Assembly (NCBI RefSeq): GCF_030272615.1
Contig: NC_081405.1
Location: 155,725,454-155,789,453, forward strand
DNA: 64,000 nucleotides
Reading direction: 5' to 3'
Origin: Cryptomeria japonica
Lineage: Eukaryota > Streptophyta > Pinopsida > Cupressales > Cupressaceae
The notes beneath the pieces were generated by a model. That model worked only from the letters and a program-made list of their open reading frames with translations, was not told where the DNA came from and did no database searches. This document shows positions 1 through 12,040 of this stretch, piece after piece. Position 1 is the first letter of the stretch, and each line of letters starts with the position of its first letter. Made by a program: the position numbers and the translations under genes.

Positions 1-535
1 CACCCATCAGCACACCGAAGCATCATCCTACTTGAACTACTTTGTTGATAGAATCATACCCATCCTACTCCCAATAAGTAATGTTGATTCCCAAATTGAT
101 AAAAATTCCCCCACTTCTGTCATCTTTCATGGAAAAAGTCTCATTCAAAATACTAAGCCTTGACCCACCAACACTCACTTCTTGCAGATCAAGATAATAT
201 AAAGTTATCTGATCTTCGTTCTTGATAATTGGGGTCAATTTGATTCCCCTCCCTCATAGATTCATAGGTTTTATGTCAAAATTGTTCATCGACACCAAGC
301 AGTAAGAGAATTTATTTTTTGTAGTGGAACCCATTTGAGAAATCAATGATAATGGCCCTCTTCCCATGCCAACCAATCTGCCATTTTGAGAAAAACCGCA
401 CCTGAACGTAACCCTGGAAATGGCACCATTCCCTCGAGTGGTGGTGGTGGTGGTGAGAGTGAAGATCTTGTACGTGATTTCATCTATCGTGAAGGTGTAA
501 TCTCCATATTCATACATGTACTAGATGAAGTGGGA
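1..535 (-). pseudogene. Nepenthesin-like aspartic protease fragment, dead
   Basis: Read on the minus strand from about 535 down to 1, one frame resembles the plant nepenthesin/CDR1 branch of pepsin-like (A1) aspartic proteases. It contains the family block LVGMGRGPLSLISQMG, then KFSYCLVS, then TPIIKN...YYLDL...VSVGGSRL. These are normally the end of the N-lobe and the start of the C-lobe. An in-frame TGA follows MNL near 251-253, and two more stops follow toward position 1. The second catalytic motif, usually DSGT, reads INLGI here (near 85-100), so the catalytic Asp has become Asn. The first catalytic lobe is missing upstream of about 535, and the window edge cuts the other end. Such enzymes are normally secreted or vacuolar proteases; this copy cannot encode one. 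The family call is firm from the motif series, and so is the pseudogene call. Confidence 0.8.
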
Positions 536-1175
536 AGTCTTTTATAAATTATCTAATTATTTATTAATTAAGTTCTTTAATTCTTTTTCATTTAAGCTAA
601 ATTTATATGTTTTATTTTACATACGTATAATGCTTTTTAGACTGAGTTCACTTAAAGACAATTTTAGTTAGCTTTTTAAGTGTGTAGTTGAGTTTAATTT
701 AGCTCCTATTTTGCATTGCTTTAGTTCTTCTAATTTTAGGATTAGGGAATCTCTTGCTTCTTATAAATAAAGTCTTTCATTCATTGAAATTGTACATTTA
801 ATATTGAATCTTCAATTTTTTTGTACAATAATAAAGGATTCTCTGGTTGTTATGCGGGATTCTTTGGTTGTTATGGAGCATACAATCTTTGATTGATTTC
901 TTTTGCATGATGAGTGTTTTTCTTGCAGATGATTCTTAGTTACTATGGTTGATAATCAAATTCTACACAATGGGCTCTTTGCATCTCTCAGAATGGCCCT
1001 TGTTCCGGGCAAAAACATGTGGAGCCTTTCTTTTCTCCTTCCAATGACTTTTGAAACATGCGTTCATGACCCTTCAAATGATCTATGTTATTATTTTGAT
1101 ACAACAACATCAACTACTTTCTATTCCTATAGTATAATTTACGCAAACTTCTAACAATAAATTGGAATCTCTATA
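293..1175. repeat. Direct duplication, unit 1
   Basis: This is the first copy of an ~850-bp direct repeat whose second copy starts at 1176. It begins at CACCAAGCAGTAAG and includes most of the protease fragment, an AT-rich stretch, and a 69-codon plus-strand ORF at 945-1154. That ORF follows a TTTTTCTTGCAG acceptor-like site. The ORF product (MVDNQILHNGLFASLR...) is not a family I recognise. The two copies of the ORF differ mostly by amino-acid-changing substitutions, which argues against selection on the protein. Confidence 0.8.
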
Positions 1176-2018
1176 CACCAAGTAGTAAAATAATTTCTTG
1201 TTTGTAGTGGAACCCATTTGAGAAATCAATGATAATGGCCCTTTTCCCATGCCAACCAATCCGTCTTTTTGAGCAAATTCGCTTGGTTGGTGGTGGTGAG
1301 ATTGGAGGTCTTGTACGTGATTTCACCTATCGTGAAGGTGTAATCTCCATATTCATACATGTACTGGAGTTTCAATGTTGGCAAGACGAAGTGGGAAGTC
1401 TTTTATAGAATTATCTAATTATTTATAATTAGGTTCTGTAATTTTTTTCATTTAAGCTAAATTTAGGTGCTTTATTTTATCTAGGTGTAATGTTTTTTAG
1501 TTTGAGTTCACTTAGAGACACTTTTAGTTAACTTTTTTAGTGTGTAGTTGAGTCTAATTGAGCTCCTATTTTGCATTGCTTTAGTTCTTCTAATTTGAGG
1601 ATTAGGGCATCTCTTGCTTCCTATAAAACAAGTCTTTCATTAATTGTTATTGTACCTTTAATATTGAATCTTCATTTTTTTTGTGCAATAATATAGGATT
1701 ATCTGGTTGTTATGGGGGATACAATCTTTGCTTGATTTCTTTTATGTGACGAGTATTTTGCTTGCAGATGATTCTTAGTTACTATGGTTGATCATCAAAT
1801 TCTAAACAATGGGCTATTTGCATCTCTTAGATTGGCCCTTGTTTCGGGCAAAAACATGTGGAGCCTTTCTTTTCTCCTTCCAATGACTTTTGAAACATGC
1901 ATTAATGACCCTTCAAATGATATATGTGATTATTTTGATACAACAACATCAACTACTTTCTATTCTTATAGTACAATTTATCCAAACTTCTAACAATGAA
2001 TTGAAATCTCTATACACC
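1176..2018. repeat. Direct duplication, unit 2
   Basis: Second copy of the unit at 293-1175, sharing the order of protease fragment (1200-1375), AT-rich spacer and 69-codon ORF (1784-1993). The protease portion is more damaged: the segment encoding the FRCGFSQNG region is deleted. Unit junctions fall at a short shared CTATACACC/CACC string, consistent with unequal or slippage-type duplication at microhomology. The offset is 883 bp at the left end and 839 bp at the ORF, so indels have accumulated since duplication. Confidence 0.8.
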
Positions 2019-3513
2019 TATGCCATTCTACTCCTACAACCAAGAGGATAAAAACATTTGAGCTCATATTACAGCCCCTCTCGTAAGAGAGCCAAGGTTT
2101 TCATTGCTCTAGTACCATATTTGAAATATGTGCAGAGATAGAGAAGCCAAAATAATTAAAAATGAAATAGTATGTGTTTCATATCTCTTATTCAATACAT
2201 ATTACATATATATATAATTCCATATCCTATGTTATAGGAAACCTCCTTCAACGACTCCTTAATATATTGAGTTGTTAAACAACTTAACACATTCATAGCA
2301 CTAATATAATAACCTATTTAACAAACAATAACAAACCTACTAGATTATTATTTTATTCATCCTATGATGCAATATTTCCAACATTTTTAAGTCATTAAAT
2401 ATCTTATTCTAGACATCCATAAATTTAGAATACAATAACTATGTTCACAAGCCACTTTAACCACTACTAGTGGAACCCATCACCCCTTATGAATGTTTTG
2501 CAAAAATAATGGTGAGAATTAAATATTACAAACTATTTTCCAAATACATCCTAAGTTTATTAGGGCACTTTTCAAGGATGTTGGAACCATGTCATAGGAT
2601 TTGCAAGGTAGATGACACCTTAATTCTAACAAATTGAATGTATACTTGCATTCTTGAGTTGATATATTTTCATATTTATGTGTTGTTAGAAGTGCCCATG
2701 TTAATATATTTTTGTTGTTTGACTTGCACCCATGGGGTTTAGTAGAAAACATCATTGGGATTATCTATATTAATCAATAAAGTGTGGTAAACATAAATTA
2801 ACTTGCAATAATGTCTAGGTTTTTAATATGAGGCTAGCATATAGCCTTTAGAGACGCCTAGTGAATACATCTAAGGAAATTGGTTTGATCTTGGTGTTGT
2901 AGATAATCTATAACCTACCATTATAATTGATCAAAGTTATAAGCAATAATATCACTTGTTCTTTATCAAAATCCCAAAGATATTAAAAAAATCCCTTTTC
3001 ATTTAATTCTTAATATAATATTTCGAATTATCAATTCCCATATCCTCTAAATTAATTAAGGTAAGTTATCTTATGCTTGATTTTTCATCTATTTAATAAG
3101 CCTAGATTTAGATCAAATGGATTTTATTCTCCTAAACATGGGAGTAATAGAATCCATTTCAAATTTGCACAAAGTTAGACAATTATAATGGTTACTAAAA
3201 TGACTAAATATGATTTTGTTAATATTCCAATATATTCCATCAAAATATGTTTTTATTGCAAGTCATTTGCAGTTTGTATTATAGACTATTTACTTTAACC
3301 AACCAACAATTATTTTCTTAATTTTGAATATACTATAAAATTATCACACATATACATTAAATATTCCTTAGAACCATTATATAGACCAGAATTAGAAAGA
3401 AAATCTTATTAATTTATGAAAATGAAACTTCTATTACATTGTAAAATGCCTCTTAGTTCAATGATATATAGTGACTTATATCACTGTAGAAATTGTTAAA
3501 TTATATTCAAAGG
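2019..3513. other. AT-rich non-coding stretch
   Basis: No ORF with recognisable motifs, no clear terminal repeats and no RNA gene could be seen. The short minus-strand ORF at 2519-2755 has no family signature. The stretch lies 3' of the terpene synthase remnant and may include its former downstream region. Confidence 0.5.
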
Positions 3514-5872
3514 TTACATGTTTATAGGTTCAATGAGGAGTTGAGTTTCATGATTTTGTATGTCTTTATTTGAAATACTAAAACCATCTCTCTCCTTGTA
3601 GAAATGTAAGTAACCTCTTGTGATGTCATAAGCATAATCGTTGCTACATGTTGGAACTCCATCATTTTTCAAGTACTCCCAATTTAATTCCTTAAGTCGT
3701 TCATCCAATAAATTCTTGATGTAATCCAATGCATCTTCTTCAGTGGAACTTGGATTATCTCTCATGTAATAGGCTACTGATGAATTTGTTTCTCCTCGAG
3801 CTATCTCACCCTTCACAACCAAAGATTGAATTTCATATTAAAATATATATATTGAGCTCACAACAAACTCAACATTTTAATTTTTATGAATTTACGTAGA
3901 ATGCTATTAATATTAAAAATAATTATATTACATACCTTAAAGGATTTAATATCACCTTTTAGTCTAAGGCTCACACACAAAAGATCCATGAATATTGATG
4001 GATAATCACTTTTGGAAGAATATTTTTTGAAAGAATCTCATCTATTGTTAACACGGGTTGCAATGTGGTTGCACGAGTCCCTGAACTAACTATTCCATTC
4101 TCAATGTGTTCTTCCAAAGTTGGTATGTGACTTGTAGCAAGCCACTTAGCTTCTTGCATCATGGCATCTGCATAACCTTCCCATTACATAAACAAGCCAT
4201 AGTTTTAAATTAGAAACAATAAAAGTATATTATTTCACGAAAAAAAAAATTAGCCTAATTTTTAGTTTTAAAAGATAAATAACCCACTAAAGTATATGAC
4301 ACCACTAAATAATTTCAAAGCATTAAACAATTAGATAATATAAGGAGAAAGGCACTAATAGACTTCCCATAACACTTTTGATAAAAAAAATTTAAAAAAA
4401 AGATGATATAATAAATTAAGAAAGATTAGACAAAAATTAAACAAAACTATATACACAAGCCTATTAATTTGTTTTATTAAATTATAAAGCTAAGTTCTAT
4501 ATTCAAATAAAGCTAAGTTCTATATTCAAGTAAAATTAAGATGTGTAGACTAAAGCAAATTATGTGACAAAATAAGAAAAATAAAATAGGTGAATAAAGT
4601 ATTTCACACATAAAGAAATATGATTAAATAAAACATTTAGTAGAATTAAATTTAATTAATATGAAATCAAGCATTAATTTTTACTAATATGATATAAAAA
4701 TACTTGAGCTTATAAGATTAATATGGCCTTGTGATTAAAAATCATAATTTTAAATAGATGATAATATCTAACATTATGAAGCATGTGAAAAAATATGAAA
4801 TTAAAATAATATTTTATGTTTTCTCTTTTAAAAACTAAGGTTGAACAAATTTGATGATCTGTTGCATATATTTATAAGATAGTTAAAGTAAATAAAATAT
4901 TTCATTTATGTAAAGGTAAATAACAAAAACCATATCCATACAGCATCTTTAAAGGGGATGAGAGTATCTCGGCCTTGAATCTTTTCAGCTTCTCGATCCA
5001 TTTCATTGACTGTCTCATACAATGCCATATATAGAACTTTCATATATTTGGGAAGATGGTCTATAGATGTCGGATCCCACCTAAGAGACACATAGAAGAT
5101 TATTATATCATAGTCCTATATAGATGTATTATTAGGTATAAGTTATAACTAGACAAATCATGATTTACCACTTACTTCTTGATAGCCTTTGTGAGGAGTT
5201 TCAATTCATCTATTGTTCCATATGTGTCGTATGTATCATCTAAATATGTTGCAATTGAAGAGAACTTTGCTACACCATATCTAAATGCAAAATACCTCTC
5301 ATCCTCACAAATATCACATGTCATAAAAAAATATTCTACATGACGATGGCGAGCGAATTCCAATTTAGACAAACCAAACTCCCTCCACCATCTGAAATAC
5401 AACACCCATTTAAAAAATAAATCACATAAAACCTTGATTACTCATAAAACTACTAACCAATTTCTTCCTTTTAAAATTAAAAAATAAAAAATAGTAAAAA
5501 TTAAATTAAATTTTATTATACGTATAATTATAAAATCTAATAATCAATGTCGCTAACTCACCTAGAATAAGTTTTAAGCTCTTGTTGATGCAGTGACTGA
5601 ATCGCATTGAAGTCCATTTTAGCTAAAAGTAAAAGTTTCTCATTGCCCGCCGTCCTAAGTAGCCAATTATCTTATTATAATTTTTTGACATATATATATA
5701 TATATATAAAAGACTTCGCAAACCCATGAATGGAAAATACATTTATTTAATACTGTAAAAGGTGTTTCCACTACCTGGCCCACGATTCGTTTTCTCCATA
5801 GATCTGGATATATTTCTTTGCTTCCAATCTGGGCAGATTGCTGTACCAGCCATACTCCAGATTGAATGATAT
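3514..5872 (-). pseudogene. Terpene synthase class I (alpha) domain, multi-exon, frameshifted
   Basis: Minus-strand exons spell a conifer-type terpene synthase C-terminal domain. Approximate exons are 5872-5775 (LPRLEAKKYIQIYGEN), 5654-5562 (NEKLLLLAKMDFN), 5391-5176, 5080-~4940, 4176-3936 and 3810-3514. Most introns have GT...AG ends in matching phase. The first metal-binding motif is DDTYD in the third exon. The second, NSE-type motif is rebuilt across the last intron as DIKSFKGE, fitting D-(L/I/V)-x-(S/T)-x3-E. The last exon reads YYMRDNPSSTEEDALDYI and ends with TAA at 3514. Two defects are visible: a one-base loss near 4003-4008 that shifts frame, and no phase-compatible donor after the 5080-4940 exon. 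The alpha-beta N-terminal exons are not next to it; one candidate is at 8880-9001. In the family this domain ionises prenyl diphosphates in specialised metabolism; product class cannot be told. A sequencing error at the frameshift is the main alternative to a true pseudogene. Confidence 0.85.
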
Positions 5873-6610
5873 CTGGATATAACAATGATCTTATTATAAT
5901 ATAAACAAAGGAGTTTGTATGATCTATATAGAGGAAAAGAACAAGTTTAATTGTAAATGCATCTGCACTTTAATTCATCAAAAAAATTGTAGAAAATATC
6001 TCAATGTCATCTCCTCTTCCGTCTTTGTTTTAAATTGTTGTGTGTTTGCATCATTATCAACATCAAAAAGTACTCACTCCAAAGCCAATGATAGATTTTT
6101 CTTTCAATTATGGAAAAGCATTATAGTACACAATAAAGGATTTGTTGTGTAAACTTAATTCTTTTTTCACAAATGTTGCTTTCGTTCGTAGATTTTCTTA
6201 AAAATATTGAAAAACATTCAATTGATTTTTATGATGTAAATCTCATTTTTCTTTACAAATGTTGTTATTTTACAGATAGATTTTTTTTTAAATTATTAAA
6301 GGTTATTGTTGTATACATTAAATTATTTTTTGTTATATAAATCTAATTCTTCTATACAAATGTTGATTTCTTTGATCTTTCCTTTCTTCATAAAAGTTGT
6401 TTGATCTCTTGAACTGATTTTCTTTTTTCTTTTTTAACATGACAAATCATTTGATTTGAAGAAAAAAACATAACAGAAAAACACAATCAAAATGAATAAA
6501 GAAAAAAACTTGAAAACAACTTCCTACCTATTTTTTATTGATGATCATGTTGTTCGAATGCACCATGATATGAACTCTCCTTACTATATTCTACCATTAA
6601 AGCTGTATAT
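5873..6610. other. AT-rich sequence between terpene synthase exons and microsatellite
   Basis: Probably former intron or insertion within the terpene synthase locus. No further synthase exon was recognised here on the minus strand. Short ORFs at 5919-6152 and 6492-6758 show no family motif. Confidence 0.4.
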
Positions 6611-6738
<128 letters not shown>

Positions 6739-6835
6739 CTAGTCTTGTTCGATTCTAACCAAAATATCCAGACAAAGGGAACATATTCATTGGTGTGCTC
6801 AACAAGTAAAGTTCTCAGGGAAGCCGCATCTATTT

Positions 6836-7461
6836 TCCTATTTAGTACAAGTTAGCAATTTTCCTCTTGTAGGAATATTGTTTCCAACCTTATTTGTGGT
6901 TTGAGAGTTGTGTACAAATAAAGCAGAAATCTAATTACCACAAATCCAATGTAACCAAGAATGTTTGTTGTGGTCATGTAGCTGAAGAGGCTAATTTTCA
7001 ACCAATCTATTCTTGATACTACTCCCATCCAAAGACGTTGATTTTCAACCAGTCTAGCGCTTCCCATTATTGAAAGCAATTTTGTGTAGTTTTATGCAAT
7101 TTTGCTACCTTCATCCATGTTACTCTTTAGTCCATCAAAACAAATAAAGGAAGAAGAAATGCAAGGAAGGAAAAGAAAATTAAAACTAATTACCTTTTTG
7201 TGTCATCAGCCACTAAAAGATCTAAAAATAATGAATACCAAAAGATGTCGTCTGTGGGACCTTTCTAAAAAAGTTACAGTAAAGATGTCCCACATTCTAA
7301 AGTAATAGGAACCTCGAGAAGGATATCTCTCAGCTTACATGAGTTTTAATTTTCTTTCTGTTTACAATAATTAATGTCAGAAATTATTCTTTCACTAAGA
7401 ATTAGTTATCTTTTTAAATAGATTATTTATAATGAATTAAATTATCCTTTTTCAATCTGTT
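6836..7461. repeat. Direct duplication of unidentified gene-like segment, unit 1
   Basis: First copy of a direct repeat; the shared text starts at TTTCCTATTTAGTACAAGTT. The minus strand carries a 75-codon ORF (7079-6852). Its product has polar residues, then LENQ/VENQ-RLWMGVVSRIDWLK, then a hydrophobic stretch NILGYIGFVVIRFLLYLY that could span a membrane, and a TAA stop. Upstream on the minus strand (about 7235-7180) an exon-like string GPTDDIFWYSLFLDLLV ends at a GTAATT donor-like site. I do not recognise the protein. It could be the last exon of a membrane protein gene or a transposon remnant. Confidence 0.65.
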
Positions 7462-8156
7462 TTCCTATTTAGTACAAGTTAGCAATTTCCCTCTTGTAGG
7501 AATATTGTTTCCAACCTTGTTTGCGGCCTGAGAGTTGTGTACAGATAAAGAAGAAATCTAATTAGCACAAATCCAATGTAACAAAGAATGTTTGTTGTGA
7601 CCATGTAGCTGAAGAGGCTAATTTTCAACCAGTCTATTCTTGATACTACTCCCATCCAAAGACATTGATTTTCAACCAGTCTAGCGCTTCCCATTATTGA
7701 AAGCAATCTTGTGTAGTTTTGTGCAATTTTACTACCTTCATCCATGTTACTCTTTAGTCCATCAAATAAATTTTTATTGAGTATCTAGAAAGTGTGAACT
7801 TATAGTTATATACTATCGTGTTCTCTGACTCCTTGAATATTGACCCAGATTTCAAATACTCGTCATTTATTAAAACAGTCTTATTGTCAAATGTGAAAAT
7901 ATGTTGAACAAACTAGCTCTAGTAAAATCAAAACAAATAAAGGGAGAAGCAATACAAGGAAGGAAAATAAAATTAAAACTAATGACCTCTTTGTGTCATC
8001 AGCCACTAAAAGATCTAAAAATAATTACTTTTGGTGAATACCAAAATATTTCATCTGTGGGACCTTTCTAAAAAAGTTAGAGTAAAGAGGTTCCACATTC
8101 TAAAGTAACAGGCACCTCAAGAAAAAAAATCTCTGAACATATTTTATATATATTAT

Positions 8157-8203
<47 letters not shown>

Positions 8204-8390
8204 CTAGTTTAGTAAGATCCAAAGAAATAAGATATATTACTACCTACGAGGAGCCAACAACATTTACATGAGTTTTTATTTTTCTTTATGTTTATAATAA
8301 TTAATGTCAAAAGTTATTCTTTCACTAAGAATTAGTTATATTTTGAAATAGATTATTTATTATGAGTTAAATTATCCTTTTTCAATCTAA
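7462..8390. repeat. Direct duplication of unidentified gene-like segment, unit 2
   Basis: Second copy of the 6836-7461 unit. It carries an 88-codon minus-strand ORF (7745-7479) starting MDEGSKIAQNYTRLLSIMG. In unit 1 the matching upstream part is broken by a stop, so unit 2 keeps the longer reading frame. Unit 2 also has extra sequence: about 150 bp near 7768-7920, and an AT-rich insertion near 8130-8265 that includes an (AT)n run at 8163-8200. The upstream exon-like string is present near 8070-8030 with 10 extra bases compared with unit 1. Confidence 0.65.
8163..8200. repeat. (AT)n microsatellite
   Basis: Plain alternating AT run of about 19 units inside the extra sequence of the second duplicated unit. 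Confidence 0.95.
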
Positions 8391-8879
8391 ACGAGCAGTT
8401 GTTTTAGGCTAAACTGTTTATGAACAAAATCTCTCAAACTGGTTCAATTGAATAAGTTGAGGATGAGTTGATTAAATGTCACAAATAAGCTAATCAAGTC
8501 TTTCAAAATCATCAAAAGATTAAACCTAATCCAATCACACCAATAAAAATTTGAATCTTAACAACTAATATAATAGAATAGCTAATAAATAAATTACTAC
8601 CTCTCTACATTTTTATCTTTTTCACTTCATCCCAAATATATTTTTAATCACTTCAAATATTATTTTGTAAATTGACTGAAATTTCTAAGTATTAGATGCA
8701 AATTCACACCGCCCAATACAATAAGTTTGATAGGAAATAGGAGTCGATTTTCATTTTTATCTTTTATATTTCAAGAAAACAAAACTCGCTAAAACCATGC
8801 AAAAAAAAAGACTTGCCTCTACATTCTACACATGGCATGGAGGAAGGAGAAACGTCAGCCAAAAATGGATTTTCCTTCT

Positions 8880-9001
8880 TAAAACTTGCTCATGAAATGG
8901 TGGTCGAGAACACAGAATCGACGAGTTGTAGATTTGATATCCTCATAACCTTTTCCTTTATTGATCGACTCCAGAGCTTGCTTTAAATTGTTTTCTTCTC
9001 A
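8880..9001 (-). pseudogene. Possible N-terminal terpene synthase exon fragment
   Basis: One minus-strand frame reads EENNLKQALESINKGKGYED, then IKSTTRRFCVLDHHF, then a stop near 8881. In terpene synthases the corresponding alpha-helical stretch ends in an acidic block, IKxALD, and is followed by D-(L/I)-x-(T/S)-T-(A/T)-L-x-F-R-x-L-R-x-H. The order and spacing fit, and the strand and position agree with an upstream exon of the remnant at 3514-5872. It is decayed: the conserved L-R-x-H-G reads L-D-H-H-F, and stops flank it. The match is by eye and short, so it could be chance or belong to a second synthase copy. Confidence 0.4.
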
Positions 9002-9061
9002 TTCCTATTGTCACTGATGGATATCGGAAACATATTCCTACAGTGAGAGACAGTTTTTTTG

Positions 9062-10195
9062 ACGTGGGGTGCTCCCACAGGAGATAGCCTATCAGCTATT
9101 GAAAGAGCTTTAGGAATGTAGTGTATTGAAGAAGTTCAAATTTTAAATGAAAGAGCATTCAAATTTTAATACTACTACTAAAGACCTCAAATATATTGGT
9201 AATCTAGGTCAACATCATGGCAATGTTTGGATTAGGTAAATTGAATTATATGGTTCCATTTTCCAATTGTCATGTAGAGAGAGGCGATATTATGAATTGA
9301 AAAAAGAGAATACAGTTTAGGTTGTTTGAATGTATCAAATGTAGAATTTAATCATTGAGTATGTTACTTTAAAACTGGTTAAAAAATAATTAAATTTAGA
9401 TTGGTACAACAAACATCTAGAGATTCTCTTCATTCAATTTGTAAATATGGATTATATGATGATGTCTTAATATAGAGGTTGTCATTATATTTGTCCCCAT
9501 TCATTACAAGCTATCAAAACTATTTTTATAAATAGCTAGGGGAACTCTTTATAGAGATCATAGTCTCTAAAAGTATACATTTAATTGGCCTAACATTGTA
9601 TTTATCATGCACAAATTAATGCACCTAAAATAGCTTAACTAGAAATGAAACTACACATGGTCATGGCAACGGCATGCATTGGTGAAGCAAGACGTCACAT
9701 ATCAATATACTCCTCCATCTGCTAAGAAAACTCACAAGATGTTAACTTTTAAAATTTGAACCTTTCCAACTCATTGTACAACTTTACCATAATTGATATA
9801 ACTATCAATATACTTCTTGTAGAGTTCAAATACCCATTTACTTATTTCTCTCCTATTTGAAAAATCACATGGTTTTCCTTTCTTTTCTTTAACATGAATA
9901 ATCTAACTGATAGCCTTTGAAATTACATGATACATTTCAATGTGTCAATCATAATAGGCAACCATTAGAAATTTCACTCAAACATTCAAACATTTTTAGA
10001 CTATTATTTTTATTAACATTTGAACATTTAGGCTTGTACAATCTTTAGAGCATTTAAGTACCTTTTTGCCAATTGGATACACCAATCCATCCGTAACTGA
10101 TTTGCATGGAATCTTTCGTAGATTTTCCATTCCACTCTCTATTCCAATATGTTTTTTTTCAAAATGAATGTTTAATCCATAAATAGTACAAGGAT
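9062..10195. other. AT-rich non-coding stretch
   Basis: No supported gene, RNA or terminal repeat was seen. Several short ORFs lack motifs and are interrupted on both strands. Confidence 0.4.
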
Positions 10196-10440
10196 GAAGA
10201 TCCCAACATTTTTTCTTTTTATTTTCTTTCTTGTGAAAATGGGAACATTACATTCCTTTAGTTGATGTGTTTTAACTTATAACACTTGTAACATATTTTT
10301 TATCTCTTTTACCACTAGCATATACAAGGCCTCCATTCTTTGGGCTCATAATTGGATAGACTTGCTAATTCCTTGCCCATATTTTCCAAGGCCTTTTCCA
10401 TCATAAACTATTTTTTTATGATCTTAAAACCAACATTCTT
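10196..10440 (-). pseudogene. Decayed gag-like zinc-knuckle fragment
   Basis: On the minus strand, a stretch reading EKALENMGKELASLSNYEPKE is followed in another frame by CYKCYKLKHIN, then by a CWDLHP-like string. This resembles a CCHC knuckle (C-x2-C-x4-H-x4-C) and the C-W-x-L-H-P tail seen in some retrotransposon gag proteins. The last Cys is lost and frames are broken. No LTRs could be assigned. Low certainty; it may only be a scrap of a larger lost element. Confidence 0.3.
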
Positions 10441-10604
10441 TTCAAACTATCATTTGTTACAAACATCACAACCAACAAGATTTGTAGATTCAAAATATTC
10501 TTATCTTCAGCCTTACAAATTTTATTTGAAATATTTTTAGGTACATTACACAAATCATATGTATCACATGAGATACTACACATAGAAAATTCAACCTTAG
10601 ACAT

Positions 10605-12035
10605 TCATTTCCACTATGGTATGCTATAAGTAATTGATCTGATAGATTGTTTTGTTCTTTCATATTTTCTATTTCATCTTTTTGAGAATTCTTATCCTTT
10701 GCAAACCACTTAAATTTTCTTCTAATTATTTATTTATTTTTTGAACTTTCATCTTTCAAAATATCATTTTCACACATTTAACATTTATTTTCTTTCCTCA
10801 CTTTTTAACCAATCCTCCCCCATTGAAATAAATGAAATTAAATTTACCTGATGTTGCTACTTGTGCACTTACTTACTTGCATCCCCCTTTGTTTGTTGAC
10901 AACAATATTCTTTCAAATTATAATCTGATTTTGGTAGCAAAAATTATATTGCAAATAGTGTTATCTATTTCAGCAAACTACTTGTCTCAAATGAATCCTT
11001 CATATTTCCTCCTTGCATGGTAGCTTGGGCAATATTTATTTTGTGATGAAGATGGTAGGATCTTATGGAAATGGATGGAAATAAATGTAAACACAAAAAC
11101 TCAAAAATATGAACAACCACATAGAAACACATATACATAATCCCCTCAAAATCTTCATCATGCTACAACATGTAACTCTCATTAATTACTCTTGATTCAA
11201 ATATTACAAATTATTATAATACTACAAAATTAATCTTAGATGATCAACTAAAAAAAATACAAACCATTACATGACGCTTCTTTATATAAAGGTCTTGAAA
11301 CAAATATAGAAACTATGTCGACATATCCAAAATAATAACTTATTAGCAATAGTTAATTTTAATAGAATCTTTCCATCCTTATCTAACTTCCCTCTAGAAT
11401 GCTCTATTTAATTGTGTCATTCTCATTTCATGATTACAATTGGGTGGGATAAATTACATCTTCCAATACTCCACCTTTTTTTCTATCACAATTTTTGTTT
11501 TCTTTTGACTATAATTTCCTTTTTCCTCTTTCTGGTGGTTGCAACCATGTCTTCAAACTTTCTCAAATATTTTCTTTGCATGATTTCTTCAAACCATCTC
11601 TAATATCTACAAATATTTTCTCAACAATGACAAATTCCTTTTGGCTTCCTCCAACTACTACAATTGTCTTTCAAACTGTCAGAAATCACATCTTTAAAAC
11701 CTCAATCCTGAAATATTCTTGCTGCAAACTTACTATTTGTAGCTTTGTCTAATTTTTATGATGTCTTACAAGATAATATTTTTCACCCATCTCAAGCCTT
11801 CAAACCTTTCTTAATTTCCATCAACGCGTGAATTTTTATTTTTGTAAAATATATGTTAGGCCAACTCATAGTAAATAATAGAAAAAATAAAAATATTTAA
11901 AATTGAAGACTCTAATTTTATATTCCTAATATTAAATTTGATGAAAAAAAATCTCATTAACCAAAAAAATCTTATTATAAAAATTTAAAATAATACCACA
12001 TTATCATCCTTTCAAAAAAAAACTTAAAGAAAGAC
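10605..12035. other. AT-rich non-coding stretch
   Basis: Short ORFs at 10832-11023 and 11412-11752 are pyrimidine-rich and have no domain signature. I see nothing I can name. Confidence 0.4.
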
Positions 12036-12040
12036 GCAAT

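Noticed and set aside
8817-9160. Plus-strand reading LITFSFIDRLQSL resembling a terpene synthase helix
   Set aside because: The plus strand disagrees with the synthase remnant, and the minus-strand reading gives a longer colinear match.
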